Shown piece by piece: positions 1 through 7,938 of a stretch of DNA of 64,000 nucleotides. The position numbers and the translations under genes are program-made. The notes beneath the pieces were generated by a model, which had not been told where the DNA came from, did not search any database, and was given only the letters and a program-made list of their open reading frames with translations. The first letter of the stretch is position 1; every line of letters begins with the position of its first letter. Source of the stretch: Acidobacteriota bacterium. GTDB lineage: Bacteria > Acidobacteriota > Terriglobia > Versatilivoradales > Versatilivoraceae. The stretch lies in NCBI GenBank assembly GCA_022826755.1, contig JAJDUG010000022.1, positions 16,166-80,165 of the forward strand, in the 5' to 3' direction.

Positions 1-862
1 TCTCGGTTACGTCTCCTTGGCCATCGGGGCGGATCGCGTAGAGTGAGGGATGCGGGTAACCCGTGCAAACATAGACTAATCCCAGGCCAAAAACAGGGCG
101 AGGAACCAACGAAAATCCATCGTAGCGCACCCGCCAGATTTCCTCTCCGGAGTGTGGATCGTAGGTCACGACCTGATCGCCTCCCGTGCTGACCAACTGG
201 GGCTTACCCTCCACCTGGATGGTCAACGGCGTTGTGTAAGCCATCCGCCCCTTGCGGGGCTTTTTCCAACGCAGCTTTCCCGTATGCTTGTCCAGGGCCG
301 CCACGAACTGCACGTCGGTGCCGTCGCAGTTGTAGATGAGAAGGTCCTGGAACAGGACCGGAGAACTGGCCGGACCGTGACGATGATTGTACTCGAAGCG
401 GTGTTTCCAAAGGATCCTGCCGTCGCTGCGAAGGCTGGCCGAGCCGAATGCTCCAAAGTGGACATAGACTCGGTCCCCTTCCAGAACGGGAGTGGGAGAG
501 GCATGGCTGTTCTTGGAATGGATGCGGCCCACCTGCTCCTGGCGGAAGACCTCCAGGTCATGGAGCAGTTTTCCGTCGCTCCGGTTCAGGCACAAGGCTC
601 GCAGTGAACGCCCATCGTCCACCGAGGTGGTCAACCAGATCTTCCCACCCTGAATGACCGGTGACGACCAGCCGTTTCCCGGGAGGGGAACCTTCCAGGT
701 GATGTTCTTTTCTTCGCTCCATTCCTTTGGGAGGCCACGGGCGGAAGCGTGACCTTGGCCGCCAGGCCCCCTGAACTGTGGCCAGTCTTCGTCCTGCCCC
801 GGCAGTCCGGACAGGGAAAGAACCAGGGAAAGCAGTACAAGAAAGAGGGCGGGATACTTCAT
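1..862 (-). CDS. PQQ-binding-like beta-propeller protein, C-terminus cut by window edge
   Basis: The reading frame starts at the ATG complementary to 860-862, behind an AAGGAG ribosome binding site, and runs off the left end after about 287 codons. The first 22 residues (MKYPALFLVLLSLVLSLSG, then GQDEDWPQFRGP) form a signal peptide followed by the WPQFRGP motif that opens many exported outer-membrane-assembly-factor-like propellers of Planctomycetes and Acidobacteria. Repeating blades follow, with phrases such as WKVPLPGNGWSSPV, HASPTPVLEGDRVYVHFG and ALDKHTGKLRWKKP, the usual PQQ-repeat pattern. It probably binds no quinone and acts as an exported scaffold or enzyme of unknown substrate. The family is clear; the function is not. 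Confidence 0.85.
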   Translation of the reverse strand, partial: MKYPALFLVLLSLVLSLSGLPGQDEDWPQFRGPGGQGHASARGLPKEWSEEKNITWKVPLPGNGWSSPVIQGGKIWLTTSVDDGRSLRALCLNRSDGKLLHDLEVFRQEQVGRIHSKNSHASPTPVLEGDRVYVHFGAFGSASLRSDGRILWKHRFEYNHRHGPASSPVLFQDLLIYNCDGTDVQFVAALDKHTGKLRWKKPRKGRMAYTTPLTIQVEGKPQLVSTGGDQVVTYDPHSGEEIWRVRYDGFSLVPRPVFGLGLVYVCTGYPHPSLYAIRPDGQGDVTE

Positions 863-1381
863 TATGAGCTCCTTTTCGAATTCCCGACTCGATGGGTAGC
901 CTCAACCTGAATTTCCTGCCAAAATCCGGAATCCCCGGAGACGAACGCAGGCCAACCACCCTGAAGGCAAGACGCAACGTTATGCCAACTTACCTAATGA
1001 TTCAACTTATTTGAACACACAGGGTTGCGCCTGCTGCCCGCAAATCGCCCCATCGGGCGCAATCGAGCCACAGCCATCTTCCCGGCGGAGATTCCGGCCA
1101 ACTGTCCAGCGAATCTTAAAATACTGATTACAAGGGCTATTGCCGGCAGTATTTCCTTTTGCCCCCAGGCAACACCTCTTCCGGCCACATGCATCCTATC
1201 CACAACATTCGACCAGGTTTTTGTCCACCAGCCATCTGACCCGGAAATCTCTCAAGCAGGAAGGGCCTGACATGGAAATCCCATCTCTCTCCACGTATAC
1301 TGGTCGAGTGCAGGCTCTTCCGCCGAGTCCGCCCACTTCAGGCAGGTAGATTCCATTGCTACGACCGGGAGGTCATCAGCC
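863..1381. other. intergenic space between divergent genes
   Basis: This 519-bp stretch separates the minus-strand propeller gene from the plus-strand FecR-domain gene and must hold both promoters. Short frames in it have no ribosome binding site and no recognisable protein. I see no RNA gene and no convincing -35/-10 pair. Confidence 0.6.
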
Positions 1382-3682
1382 ATGACAAGTCGACGCGGAA
1401 TATTGGTTCTGTTTTCCCTCGCTGCCATGTCTTTCAATCACTCGGCACTGGCACAGTCGCAGGAGACCGGTCCGGCACTGGGCGTCGCCAGGCTCAGCCT
1501 GGCCAAGGGCGACGTGACCGCGCAGCGAGGTGAATCGGGAGATTCGATTCAGGCCGCGGCCAATATGCCGCTGGTGGAAGCCGACATTCTGACTACCGGC
1601 CTCGCATCCCGTGCCGAAGTCCAACTGGACTACTCCAATTTTGTGCGGCTCAACGAATACTCCTCGGTCCGACTGGCCAACCTGGCCCACCGGACCTTCC
1701 GGATTCAACTCGAGCGAGGAATCATCACCTACAGCGAATTGAGGGGCGGCGATGCCGACGTCGACATCGAAACCCCGCTGGCGGCGGTACGCCCGGAGAA
1801 AAACGGGCGCTATCGGATCGAAGTCGTCGGTATCGACATGGTGACGGTCACCGTGCGCAAAGGACGGGCCGAGGTCGCCTCGGCCAACGGCAGGAAAACG
1901 CTCAGATCCGGTAAACGCATGATCGTCCGCCAGGGGGATCAGGGTGTCGAATTCCAGGTTACCAAGGCCGATCCCAAGGACGACTGGGACCTCTGGAACT
2001 CACAGCGGGACCGGCAACTCATGAAGTCCAAGGCCTACAGCTACGTGCACCCCAGCGTATACGGCGTCGAGGACCTGGACGATTACGGCCGTTGGACCTA
2101 CGTTCCCAGCTACGGCCGCTGCTGGTTTCCCTCGGTAACCGTGGGTTGGGCCCCCTATCGGTACGGTCGATGGGTCTGGGTAGACTTCTATGGCTGGACT
2201 TGGGTCAGTCAGGACCCCTGGGGCTGGGCTCCCTACCACTACGGGCGCTGGTTCCGCCATGCCCGTTTCGGTTGGGGCTGGTACCCCGGATCCTACTACT
2301 CCCGTCACTATTGGCAACCGGCGCTGGTGGCCTTTTTCGGCTATGACGGTCACGGAGGGGTTCGGATCGGTCTGGGTTCCAGGTTCGGATACTACGGTTG
2401 GACCCCCCTGGCGCCGGGCGAACCCTACTACCCCTGGTATGGTCGACGTTTTCACCGACGCCAGCGGCAGGGCAGGGGCGGCTCCACTGTCCTGGTCAAC
2501 AACCGCATCAATATCTACAACAACTATCGCAATGCCCGCCATCGCAACGGCACCACCCTGGTCACCGCCCGGAATTTCTCGCGGGGCAAGATCCTGAATG
2601 CGCGCTCCCTGCAGGCCTCCGAAGTGCGCCGGGCAAGCTTGATGCGAGGACGGATTCCGGTCGTCCCCGATCGCGCCAGCCAGGGCCAACTGATTCAAGG
2701 GACACGCCGACTGACCCGGAATCCCGGCTCCGCCGCTCGAACCCGCTTCTTTTCGACCGGCCGCTCTCGCCGCAACATCACCCGCAATTCATTCGCCCAG
2801 CAACGCCAGGAGATGGTCCGATACGTCGATTCCATGGGTCGTCGCGATGTTCAGGCAATTCGTGCAGCCGATTCGCCCTCTTCCACCCGGCCTCAGGCGA
2901 TCCGCTCGGCGCCCGGTTCCATTTCAGGATCCCGGAATACAACGGGTAACAGGTCCACGGCAGGGTCGTCCAACCCGCGCAACCTGACTTCTCCATCGCG
3001 ACCGGCGGCGATCCGCGGGCGCAGTAACGCCGGTCGAAGCATCAGAGGGCCGGTGGGTTCTCCGAGTCCAACGGCTGCCCGTCCGGATAGCGGGAGCAGG
3101 TCCCAATCGCTGGAGCGCCGGGGACGCTTCAACCGCCGCACAGCGACCGGAGGCAGGGTCCCGTCCGCAACACGCTCCAGAAGCGCCGCTCCGCGTCCCG
3201 TCGAATCCGTTTCCGATTCTTCCCCATCGGCCCCTTCGGTTCGTCAGGCGCGGCCATCTCCGCGGTTTGTGCCCAGAAGCTCCTCTCGGGTCAACAGTAG
3301 CCGCGGGCAAAGCACCTCCAGATCCATCCGGCCGTCCCCTTCGGTCTCCAGGCCTTCCAGCCCCAGTTCCTCTCGTTCAGTCTCCAGGCCTTCCAGTCGG
3401 AGTTCCTCCCGGTCGGTCTCCAGGCCCTCCAGTCGGAGTTCGTCCCGGTCAGTCTCCAGACCCCCCAGCCCCAGTTCCTCTCGTTCAGTCTCCAGGCCTT
3501 CCAGCCGGAGTTCGTCCCGTTCAGTCTCCAGGCCCTCCAGCCGGAGTTCCTCCCGTTCAGTCTCCAGGCCCTCCAGTCGGAGTTCGTCCAGGTCCTCATC
3601 CTCCAGCAGCTCGAGGTCCAGCTCCTCCAGCCGGCGCAATGAGTCGCGGAGTTCCAGCAGAAGCCGGTCTCAAAGTCGTTAG
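1382..3682 (+). CDS. exported FecR-domain protein with aromatic YGRW/WAPY repeats and Arg/Ser-rich tail
   Basis: The 766-residue protein starts at an ATG with GGGAGG about 10 bases upstream. Residues 1-25 are a signal peptide ending ALAQ. Residues about 30-180 match the FecR fold: LVEADILTTGLASRAEVQLD, then ETPLAAVRPEKNGRYRIEV. Residues about 220-360 are very rich in Tyr and Trp (YGRW, WAPY, GWYP), the arrangement of DUF6600-type proteins that carry a FecR domain. From about residue 480 the chain is low-complexity, and residues 654-737 are seven copies of a 12-residue unit SVSRPSSRSSSR. It is probably a periplasmic or surface protein; the basic tail could bind polyanions. No sigma or anti-sigma partner lies next to it, so a signalling role is not supported. 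Confidence 0.8.
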   Translation: MTSRRGILVLFSLAAMSFNHSALAQSQETGPALGVARLSLAKGDVTAQRGESGDSIQAAANMPLVEADILTTGLASRAEVQLDYSNFVRLNEYSSVRLANLAHRTFRIQLERGIITYSELRGGDADVDIETPLAAVRPEKNGRYRIEVVGIDMVTVTVRKGRAEVASANGRKTLRSGKRMIVRQGDQGVEFQVTKADPKDDWDLWNSQRDRQLMKSKAYSYVHPSVYGVEDLDDYGRWTYVPSYGRCWFPSVTVGWAPYRYGRWVWVDFYGWTWVSQDPWGWAPYHYGRWFRHARFGWGWYPGSYYSRHYWQPALVAFFGYDGHGGVRIGLGSRFGYYGWTPLAPGEPYYPWYGRRFHRRQRQGRGGSTVLVNNRINIYNNYRNARHRNGTTLVTARNFSRGKILNARSLQASEVRRASLMRGRIPVVPDRASQGQLIQGTRRLTRNPGSAARTRFFSTGRSRRNITRNSFAQQRQEMVRYVDSMGRRDVQAIRAADSPSSTRPQAIRSAPGSISGSRNTTGNRSTAGSSNPRNLTSPSRPAAIRGRSNAGRSIRGPVGSPSPTAARPDSGSRSQSLERRGRFNRRTATGGRVPSATRSRSAAPRPVESVSDSSPSAPSVRQARPSPRFVPRSSSRVNSSRGQSTSRSIRPSPSVSRPSSPSSSRSVSRPSSRSSSRSVSRPSSRSSSRSVSRPPSPSSSRSVSRPSSRSSSRSVSRPSSRSSSRSVSRPSSRSSSRSSSSSSSRSSSSSRRNESRSSSRSRSQSR
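3341..3592 (+). repeat. seven tandem 36-bp units inside the FecR-domain gene
   Basis: Each unit reads close to TCAGTCTCCAGGCCTTCCAG followed by a 16-base half such as CGGAGTTCCTCCCGT. Units start at 3341, 3377, 3413, 3449, 3485, 3521 and 3557. Differences are mostly single-base and often alternate (CCCCAG versus TCGGAG), as expected from unequal exchange. The period is a multiple of three, so copy-number change would keep the frame. Confidence 0.9.
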
Positions 3683-3696
3683 CCGGGATTCCCGGC
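3682..3696. terminator. possible short palindrome after the FecR-domain gene
   Basis: GCCGGGA-T-TCCCGGC is a perfect 7-bp inverted repeat that begins at the last base of the stop codon. No T-run follows, so intrinsic termination is only a possibility. Confidence 0.3.
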
Positions 3697-3831
3697 CGCA
3701 GCCGGGACGCAAAGATTCCAGGACCGCGTTAACATATGCTTGTCTCGATGCGCCGTTCCGTTTAATCTTCAAGCCTGTCCGCATTGGAAGAGTCAGTCCA
3801 TCACGGTTCCAATCGTGAGAGGGATCGGCTG

Positions 3832-5532
3832 GTGCCCTTCAAGCTTTCAACTCAACATCTGGCGGCCGTCAACCGTCGTCGCAGGGTGGCGGTCAATCGG
3901 GACGCCATACATGGGGACCCCACCTTTACGGATCCGGACATCCGGGACCTGGTCGACTACAAGTTTGACTTCATTGACCACTTCCCGACTCATATCGACA
4001 GCCTGTGGTGGAACTGGGGAGAGGGCCACCAGGCGCCCTACCCCAGCAAGATCCTGCCCCACTACGCCGAGACCTATGACCATCCCGGCTACCAACGATG
4101 GTTGGACGAGGGCATCGATCCCGTCCAGATCTTCTTGGAAGAAACGCGCAAGCGAAAGCTGGAAGCCTTTTTTGCCTATCGCATCAACGGCGGCGACAAC
4201 GACCTTCACTTGCTGCCCACCCGCCAGATCTCGCTGAAGAATTCCCACCCGGACTGGCTTATCCATTTGCCCTGGAGAGATTCGGGGATGTGGAATTTTG
4301 CGATTCAGGGCGTCAGGGACTACAAGTTGAGCATCTTGAGGGAGGTGGCTGAGAACTACGACTTCGACGGCATCGATATCGACTTCGCCCGCGCCCCTCC
4401 GGTGCTGCCTCCCGGCAGGCAGTGGCAACTGCGCCACCACATGACGGAGTTCATGCGCGAGCTCCGTTCCATGCTCCTGGAGTTCGAGCGCAAGCGCAAC
4501 CGTCCGTTCCTCTTGTCGGCCAGGGTTCCGGAAACGGTTGAGGGCGCCCACTTCGACGGCCTGGACGTGGAAACCTGGGCGCGGGAGCAAATCGTGGATC
4601 TGTTCGCCCTGGGGGTGCGTTCATTCGAGGTCGACATTCAGGGCTACCGGTCCTTCACCCGGAGCCGCAACATCAAGCTCTATCCCAGCCTGGACGACTG
4701 GCACAGCAGCGACGGCTATCAGTGGCCGCCCATTGAAGTCTTTCGCGGGATCTTCGCCAACTGGTGGAGGCAGGGAGCGGACGGCATCCACACCTTCAAC
4801 TTCTCTTACGGACGCCCCGAGCCTGCAGCCCGAATCGGCGTTCCCTTTCCCGACCCCGTGGTCCACGTCTGGAGATCAGCTCAGTGGAGCGAGACGCCGG
4901 TCTGGGAAACCCACCTGCAGGCCTACCGGGAAATGGGTATTCCGGCAACCCTGCGAGGCCGGGACAAGACCTTCGTGATTCAGCGCCGGGGTGGAGGCGG
5001 ACACCCCTCGCTGGAGCCGGACAAATGGCATACTCCCCGATATTTTTATGCCAACTCCAACATGATGGCCCAACTCCCGGCCGGATTGGCCAATGACGGC
5101 AAGGCCGATACCCTGCTTCGACTGGAGGTGGCGGATGACCCGGGTCGGAATCCCGACCGGCTCAAAGACCTCAATCTGCGTATTTTGCTATCGGATCCGG
5201 CGGCCCGGTCCCTGCCGGACACCCAAAAACTGGAGCGAACCTTCGTCAAGCGTTTCATGCAGGCCAGGATCCGTGCGCGCAAGGCCCAGCCTCCCGACAG
5301 CTACTACAACCTGCCTCCCCAAAAGGGGATCGAACGGGAGATCGAGGTGAGACTGAACGGAGCGCTACTGTCTCAATCCGTGATCGAAAAGGGATGGCTG
5401 ACCTTCCGGCCGCGGGGCACGCAACTGGTTGCCGGCACCAATCTGCTGGGGATTCGTCGAACTCGCCCGGTAGCCGATAGCCAGCCCCGGATGAAGGTGG
5501 AAAAGGTCGAACTGACGGTACGCTACCGTTAA
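3832..5532 (+). CDS. glycoside-hydrolase-like TIM-barrel protein (family 10-like, GHL10 type)
   Basis: The body has the features of the GHL10 / family 10 glycosylhydrolase-like superfamily: RRRRVAVNRD near the start, a long (beta/alpha) region, and an acidic strand end FDGIDIDFAR at about residues 176-186, where such barrels keep catalytic or binding carboxylates. Later phrases (WWRQGADGIHTFNFSY) fit barrel strand 7-8. The C-terminal 150 residues look like a beta-sandwich (LNGALL, VAGTNLLGIRR). I start it at GTG 3832, with GAGAGG upstream; TTG 3784 in the same frame would add 16 residues. There is no signal peptide. A role in carbohydrate breakdown is inferred from the fold; the substrate is unknown. 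Confidence 0.7.
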   Translation: MPFKLSTQHLAAVNRRRRVAVNRDAIHGDPTFTDPDIRDLVDYKFDFIDHFPTHIDSLWWNWGEGHQAPYPSKILPHYAETYDHPGYQRWLDEGIDPVQIFLEETRKRKLEAFFAYRINGGDNDLHLLPTRQISLKNSHPDWLIHLPWRDSGMWNFAIQGVRDYKLSILREVAENYDFDGIDIDFARAPPVLPPGRQWQLRHHMTEFMRELRSMLLEFERKRNRPFLLSARVPETVEGAHFDGLDVETWAREQIVDLFALGVRSFEVDIQGYRSFTRSRNIKLYPSLDDWHSSDGYQWPPIEVFRGIFANWWRQGADGIHTFNFSYGRPEPAARIGVPFPDPVVHVWRSAQWSETPVWETHLQAYREMGIPATLRGRDKTFVIQRRGGGGHPSLEPDKWHTPRYFYANSNMMAQLPAGLANDGKADTLLRLEVADDPGRNPDRLKDLNLRILLSDPAARSLPDTQKLERTFVKRFMQARIRARKAQPPDSYYNLPPQKGIEREIEVRLNGALLSQSVIEKGWLTFRPRGTQLVAGTNLLGIRRTRPVADSQPRMKVEKVELTVRYR

Positions 5533-5540
5533 CCGGACAC

Positions 5541-5999
5541 TCAGGGTGTCGTGTCCCGCACCACTCGCCCGAACATCTGCCCGCCCACATCGCCGCCGCT
5601 CCAGGTCCCGGCGTACTGATCTCGATAGATCAGCACTCTGGCCGTGTAGGTTCCAAGGTTGGGGATGCTCAAGTCGGTCAGAGTGATGACGGGGGTGTCC
5701 CCTGCCCACTGGACATTGAGCGGCAGGGGCAGGGTGACGTCCCGTTTACCGTATTGAATTCGGACTTGAAAGAGCCAGAGCCCGCCAGGAATTTTCGAAA
5801 CCTTGGCGATGGTGTACTTTTCCTCCCGCAGGTCTTTGCGATCCCCTACCGTGAAGTAGCCGACAAGAGTCGCTCCGGACAGCGACTGCCGGAAGTGCTC
5901 TTCCAAGGCAGCCGCATCACCGGGACCGTCATTGCGGTTACAGCCCGCGGCGGTTGCGATCAGCAAGGCAATGGACAGTGCAAGCGTCTTGGGATTCAC
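5541..5999 (-). CDS. small putative lipoprotein
   Basis: The 152-residue protein starts at GTG complementary to 5997-5999, chosen because AAAGGAAG lies 6-7 bases upstream and because the next residues form a signal peptide (MNPKTLALSIALLIATAAGC) ending at a cysteine. The lipobox is imperfect (Ala at -3), so lipidation is likely but not certain. The mature part is mostly predicted beta strand (TLVGYFTVGD, VTLPLPLNVQWAG) and is of a kind common as unannotated exported proteins in Acidobacteria and Planctomycetes. Its stop lies 8 bp from the stop of the convergent glycosidase-like gene. The function is unknown. Confidence 0.65.
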   Translation of the reverse strand: MNPKTLALSIALLIATAAGCNRNDGPGDAAALEEHFRQSLSGATLVGYFTVGDRKDLREEKYTIAKVSKIPGGLWLFQVRIQYGKRDVTLPLPLNVQWAGDTPVITLTDLSIPNLGTYTARVLIYRDQYAGTWSGGDVGGQMFGRVVRDTTP

Positions 6000-6307
6000 G
6001 ATTCTTCCTTTCGGTGAGGTGACGGCCGTCCGATACCGCTTCGGGAAGAGCAATCGGAAGACCGGACCCATCATGGCGCAGGCCGGGAAAATCATACCAT
6101 CTCGCCCGGGCTTGCGTCCGCCCTCCTCCGGAGCCCGGATTCGGGCGGTTGGAACCGAAAACGTTTCCGAACCGGACCTGGATTGGGAAATAATCCCCAA
6201 CAGCGGCGAGTCCTGCCGGGGGGACACCGGGGAGTTGTGCTCAAGAATACAACGGGAACGGCGCCCCCGACTCGAGCCCGGTGGAATAATCCGGCGGATG
6301 GGAACCC
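6000..6307. other. intergenic space between divergent genes
   Basis: This 308-bp gap lies between the divergent lipoprotein and M81 peptidase genes. I see no gene, hairpin or clear promoter. Confidence 0.5.
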
Positions 6308-7771
6308 ATGAAACTCTTTCTCGCCTGTCTCGGCACCGAAACCAACACCTTCTCCCCCTTCCCCACCGGCTACCGCACCTTTGAGGAAACCTGCCTGGTC
6401 AGAGGGGGCAACCACGGCCCCGACCCGTTTCTCTTTGCGGTGCCATTGATCCTCTGGCGCCGACTGGCTTCCCAGCGCGGCTGGTCGGTGGTGGAGAGTC
6501 TGTGCGCCTTTGCCCAACCTTCCGGAGTGACCCTGCGCCGCGTCTACGAATCTTTCCGGGAAGAAATCCTGGCGGACCTGCGGCGGGCCATGCCGGTGGA
6601 CATGGTTCTGCTCAGTCTGCACGGCGCCATGGTCGCCGAGGGATATGACGACTGCGAGGGGGATCTGCTGGCTCGTATTCGCGCCCTGGTCGGCCCAAGG
6701 GTGCCGGTCGGGGTGGAATTGGATCTCCACTGTCATCTGACCGGTCGCATGGTCGAGCAGGCCACCGCCATCGTCAGCTTCAAGGAATACCCCCACACGG
6801 ACGCCGCCGACCGGGCCGGAGAACTCTTTCGCATCCTGTCCGCGACCGCCTCGGGGGCCATCCAACCCCACATGGCTCTATACGATTGCCGCATGATGGG
6901 CATCTACCACACCACCTCGGAACCCATGAAGAGCTACCTGGCTGGAGTCAAGCAATTGGAGCAGCAGAAAGGGATTCTCTCAATCTCGATCGCCCATGGG
7001 TTTCTCTGGGGAGACGTTGCCGACATGGGAACCCGGGTCCTGGTCGTGACCGATGGAATACCCGGCGAAGGATACCGCTTGGCTGAATCCCTGGGCCGGC
7101 AGCTTTTTCAACTGCGTCATCGGCTCCGGCCCGACTACAGGACCATCGACCAGGCCCTGCGAGAAGCCTTGAGTCAGGCCCGAGGACCGGTGGTGCTGGC
7201 GGACGTGGCCGACAACCCGGGCGGTGGAGCCTCTGGAGATTCGACCTTTGTTCTCGAGGCTCTGATCGATCACCGGATCGACGATGCCGCGGTGGCCTGT
7301 ATCTGGGATCCGACGGCAGTAGCCCTGGCGACCGAAGCGGGAGAAGGGGCCCGGTTCGATGTGCGTCTCGGAGGCAAGATGGGGCCGAGTTCGGGACGCC
7401 CGCTGGATCTTCCGGTGACGGTCGCCAAGGTGGTCCCCAACGCCTGTCAAACCTTCGGCAGCGGCGCCGGCCGGTCGGTCTCGCCTCTTGGGGACGCCGT
7501 CGTTCTGCGCACCGGCGGCATCGACATCGTGGTCAACTCCATTCGAACTCAAACCCTGGGCGCCGATGCCTTCACCAATATGGGCATCGATCCTGGGACC
7601 AAGCGGATCCTGGTGGTGAAATCCATGCAGCATTTCCACGCGGCGTTCGCCCCCCTCGCCCGGCAGGTTCTGTATGTGGACTCACCGGGAGCGCTGGTCA
7701 GCGATGTGACTCGAATCTCCTTCCGAAACGCGGATCGGGGAAAGTGGCCAATCTGCGAGACGGTGTCCTGA
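6308..7771 (+). CDS. M81 family metallopeptidase (MlrC-type)
   Basis: The 487-residue protein matches the M81 (microcystinase C, MlrC) family over its full length. It opens MKLFLACLGTETNTFSPFPT, the family start. It carries the zinc-site segments LDLHCHLTG at about residues 138-147 and EYPHTD at about 160, and a later ADVADNPGGGASGDST block, which is highly conserved in the family. MlrC cleaves linearised microcystin peptides, but most members occur in bacteria with no link to microcystin and probably act on other small peptides or amides. There is no signal peptide, so it should be cytoplasmic. The start has GGGA just upstream. Confidence 0.9.
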   Translation: MKLFLACLGTETNTFSPFPTGYRTFEETCLVRGGNHGPDPFLFAVPLILWRRLASQRGWSVVESLCAFAQPSGVTLRRVYESFREEILADLRRAMPVDMVLLSLHGAMVAEGYDDCEGDLLARIRALVGPRVPVGVELDLHCHLTGRMVEQATAIVSFKEYPHTDAADRAGELFRILSATASGAIQPHMALYDCRMMGIYHTTSEPMKSYLAGVKQLEQQKGILSISIAHGFLWGDVADMGTRVLVVTDGIPGEGYRLAESLGRQLFQLRHRLRPDYRTIDQALREALSQARGPVVLADVADNPGGGASGDSTFVLEALIDHRIDDAAVACIWDPTAVALATEAGEGARFDVRLGGKMGPSSGRPLDLPVTVAKVVPNACQTFGSGAGRSVSPLGDAVVLRTGGIDIVVNSIRTQTLGADAFTNMGIDPGTKRILVVKSMQHFHAAFAPLARQVLYVDSPGALVSDVTRISFRNADRGKWPICETVS

Positions 7772-7938
7772 CCGTTTCGACCGGTCCGTCCCGAGGCTCC
7801 AACCTCACTCTTCAATCCCTCGAAAGAGATCTGCAGATGCGCGCCCGGCGCAGTGGGATAGGGTCCCTGATCCCGTTCTCCTATGGTATCCTTGGGCGAT
7901 GTGTCGGTCAGGAAGTTGGTGTACAGGATGGCGTCCCC

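Noticed and set aside
3244..3639. Minus-strand frame with leucine-rich-looking repeats (LRLEGLETER)
   Set aside because: It is the antisense of the 36-bp Ser/Arg repeat. The regularity comes from the plus-strand repeat, and there is no start signal or family match.
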